The notes under the pieces are model-generated. The model ran no database searches. It saw nothing but the letters and a program-made list of their open reading frames with translations, and was not told the DNA's origin. Shown piece by piece: positions 14,725 to 15,648 of a stretch of DNA of 15,648 nucleotides (positions are counted from its first letter, which is position 1; every line of letters starts with the position of its first letter). The DNA lies in the NCBI GenBank assembly GCA_035693025.1, contig DASSHI010000017.1, positions 1 to 15,648 on the forward strand. Reading direction: 5' to 3'. The stretch is from VRUE01 sp035693025 (lineage in GTDB: Bacteria; Actinomycetota; Thermoleophilia; Solirubrobacterales; 70-9). The position numbers and the translations under genes are program-made.

Positions 14725-14731
14725 CCGCGGA

Positions 14732-15298
14732 ATGTCCGACCTCGAGGCCGCCAAGCGCACCCTGCTGAGCGAGCTGCGCGAGCACTCGCTGGTGATCGGC
14801 GAGGTGACGCTGGCGAGCGGGGCGACGGCTCAGTACTACGTCGACGCGCGGCGGGCGCTGCTGCGACCGGCGGGCTTCCGGGCGGCGGGCGAGCTGATCG
14901 CCGCCGCCGCGGTCGAAGCCGGCGCGAGTGCCGTCGGCGGTCCGGCGACGGCGGCGATCCCGCCCAGCTGCGCCGCCCTCGCGGTGCCTGCCGGCGAGGG
15001 TCTCGTCGGCTTCTTCGTCCGCGGCGGGCGCAAGGCGCACGGCCTCCAGCGCTGGGTCGAGGGGCCGGTCGACGAAGGGGACAAGGTGCTCGTCGTCGAG
15101 GACACCGTCACCACCGGCGGCTCGACCGTGCAGGCGATCGAGAAGGTCAAGGAGCAGGGCCTCGAGCCCGTCTCCGTGATCGCCGTGGTCGACCGCCTGG
15201 CGGGCGGCGGCGCAGCGATCGAAGCGGCCGCGGCCGCCCCCTACCGGGCCCTCGTCACGATCGACGAGATGTACCCGGACCGCCCCGACCGCGGCTGA
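14732..15298 (+). CDS. pyrE: Orotate phosphoribosyltransferase
   Basis: A 188-residue PyrE, which joins orotate and PRPP to make OMP in pyrimidine synthesis. Evidence: an N-terminal TLASGATAQYYVDAR (26-40), which matches the orotate-side motif; the flexible-loop region RGGRKAHGLQRWVEG (97-111); and the PRPP-binding motif VLVVEDTVTTGGST (119-132) with E123 and D124. Length is slightly below the usual 200-215. The ATG has no Shine-Dalgarno and probably starts a leaderless message. No other pyr gene is adjacent; it is divergent from the toxin-antitoxin operon. Confidence 0.92.
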   Translation: MSDLEAAKRTLLSELREHSLVIGEVTLASGATAQYYVDARRALLRPAGFRAAGELIAAAAVEAGASAVGGPATAAIPPSCAALAVPAGEGLVGFFVRGGRKAHGLQRWVEGPVDEGDKVLVVEDTVTTGGSTVQAIEKVKEQGLEPVSVIAVVDRLAGGGAAIEAAAAAPYRALVTIDEMYPDRPDRG

Positions 15299-15327
15299 GC
15301 TTCTTCCCGGTCCAAGCGGTAGCCGCG

Positions 15328-15345
15328 GCGGCGGATGGACGCCGC
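15328..15345. other. Small GC-rich hairpin downstream of pyrE
   Basis: GCGGCG and CGCCGC enclose GATGGA, 30 bases after the pyrE stop. It could contribute to termination, but the stem is only six bases long and no T-run follows. Nothing else convincing is seen between 15299 and 15408. Confidence 0.25.
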
Positions 15346-15408
15346 ATACCTCTGGCGTTCCCGCTGAAAGCCCCATGTCAGAGCGATATACGGCGGTTGT
15401 GGAGCCTG

Positions 15409-15436
15409 TTTCAAAACATTGCGCTTTCTTTCAAAA
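15409..15436 (+). repeat. Direct repeats TTTCAAAA spaced two helical turns apart
   Basis: TTTCAAAA occurs at 15409-15416 and 15429-15436, a 20-base period, in an unusually AT-rich stretch just upstream of the -35 box of a strong promoter. An inverted ATTGCG / CGCAAT (15418-15423, 15438-15443) is interleaved. This could be an activator site or an UP-like element. Confidence 0.4.
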
Positions 15437-15445
15437 ACGCAATTC

Positions 15446-15474
15446 TTGACATTAAAAAGGTCTCTGTTTACAGT
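15446..15474 (+). promoter_or_regulatory. Near-consensus sigma-70 promoter
   Basis: TTGACA at 15446-15451 and TACAGT at 15469-15474 are separated by exactly 17 bases. The -35 is perfect, and the -10 has the three most conserved positions. Transcription should begin around 15481. It is the strongest promoter in the window and feeds a leader of about 80 bases. Confidence 0.75.
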
Positions 15475-15478
15475 TGCT

Positions 15479-15542
15479 CCGTCCTCCCTCAGGACGGGCA
15501 GGGCAGCACCGCAGCAGGGAAGGGCCGCCCGGGAAGCGGCCC
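15479..15542 (+). other. Structured 5' leader with two hairpins
   Basis: CCGTCCT/AGGACGG (15479-15485, 15491-15497) forms a 7-base stem at the predicted 5' end of the transcript. GGGCCGC/GCGGCCC (15522-15528, 15536-15542) forms another just before the ribosome binding site. A stem at the extreme 5' end may stabilise the RNA. I recognise no known riboswitch. Confidence 0.4.
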
Positions 15543-15561
15543 GCAACAGGGAAAGGGAGAT

Positions 15562-15648
15562 GTGACGCAGTCAAAACGGGACACCGCCGCGCAACAGCCG
15601 AGCACCGCGCTCGCCACGTGCGCAACCCACCAGCTTCCAGAGACCGCC
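15562..15648 (+). CDS. 5' end of an unidentified protein (partial)
   Basis: GTG at 15562 opens a frame to the end of the window: MTQSKRDTAAQQPSTALAT and ten more residues. AAAGGGAG lies just upstream as a ribosome binding site. The residues are hydrophilic and of low complexity, a disordered N-terminus that does not identify the product. The preceding ATG at 15560 is followed at once by a stop. The strong promoter upstream suggests a well-expressed gene. Confidence 0.5.
   Translation, partial: MTQSKRDTAAQQPSTALATCATHQLPETA

Noticed and set aside
15241..15546. 101-codon minus-strand frame in the region after pyrE
   Set aside because: It crosses the AT-rich promoter region and the end of pyrE, has no ribosome binding site and no recognisable motif.

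Overview
The window comes from a high-GC actinobacterial-type genome. The GC bias is strong enough that long spurious antisense reading frames run across most genes. The gene mix (TreT plus an actinobacterial-clade OtsA, a response regulator/kinase/HtrA cluster, an MptB-like mannosyltransferase, a FlgM-like protein, many starts without a Shine-Dalgarno) suggests a motile actinobacterium. The class Thermoleophilia (Solirubrobacterales-like) is my best guess, but this is an inference from gene content and not a proven placement.

Layout. 1-50: the last 15 codons of a plus-strand glycosyltransferase whose C-terminus resembles TreT. 67-2801 (minus): treT then otsA, a trehalose-related pair. 2881-5797 (minus): OmpR-type response regulator, histidine kinase and HtrA-type lipoprotein protease, chained by ATGA and GTGA overlaps; this matches the mycobacterial MprAB-PepD envelope-stress layout. 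5918-6094 (plus): a small FlgM-like gene behind a sigma-28-type promoter, overlapping the 3' end of thiL. 6039-7043 (minus): thiL. 7108-8193 (plus): an 8-to-10-helix flippase-like membrane protein (LPG synthase TM domain family). 8194-8474: a noncoding gap between convergent genes holding a MITE-like 28-bp inverted repeat and a long UUCG-capped hairpin. 8475-12155 (minus): mini-MscS channel, class A penicillin-binding protein and MptB-like polyprenol-phosphate-sugar mannosyltransferase. 12154-12831 (plus): a CPBP-family membrane protease whose start codon overlaps that of mscS head to head. 12938-13918 (plus): a secreted L,D-transpeptidase. 13950-14614 (minus): an RHH-antitoxin/PIN-toxin pair with a palindromic operator. 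14732-15298 (plus): pyrE. 15299-15648: an AT-rich island with a near-consensus sigma-70 promoter, a structured leader and the first 29 codons of a new gene.

Taken together, much of the window concerns the cell envelope and osmotic or envelope stress: compatible-solute synthesis, an envelope-stress two-component system with its protease, a mechanosensitive channel, peptidoglycan polymerisation and 3-3 cross-linking, and a lipid-linked mannosyltransferase. ThiL and PyrE are housekeeping genes.

The points I would look at first are: (1) the FlgM-like gene with its own sigma-28-like promoter and antisense overlap with thiL; (2) a shared architecture in which five genes without a Shine-Dalgarno carry TANNNT exactly 6 or 7 nt before the start codon, implying leaderless transcripts; (3) the CATG shared by two divergent start codons; (4) a palindrome inserted in frame in the mannosyltransferase; and (5) the MITE-like element.
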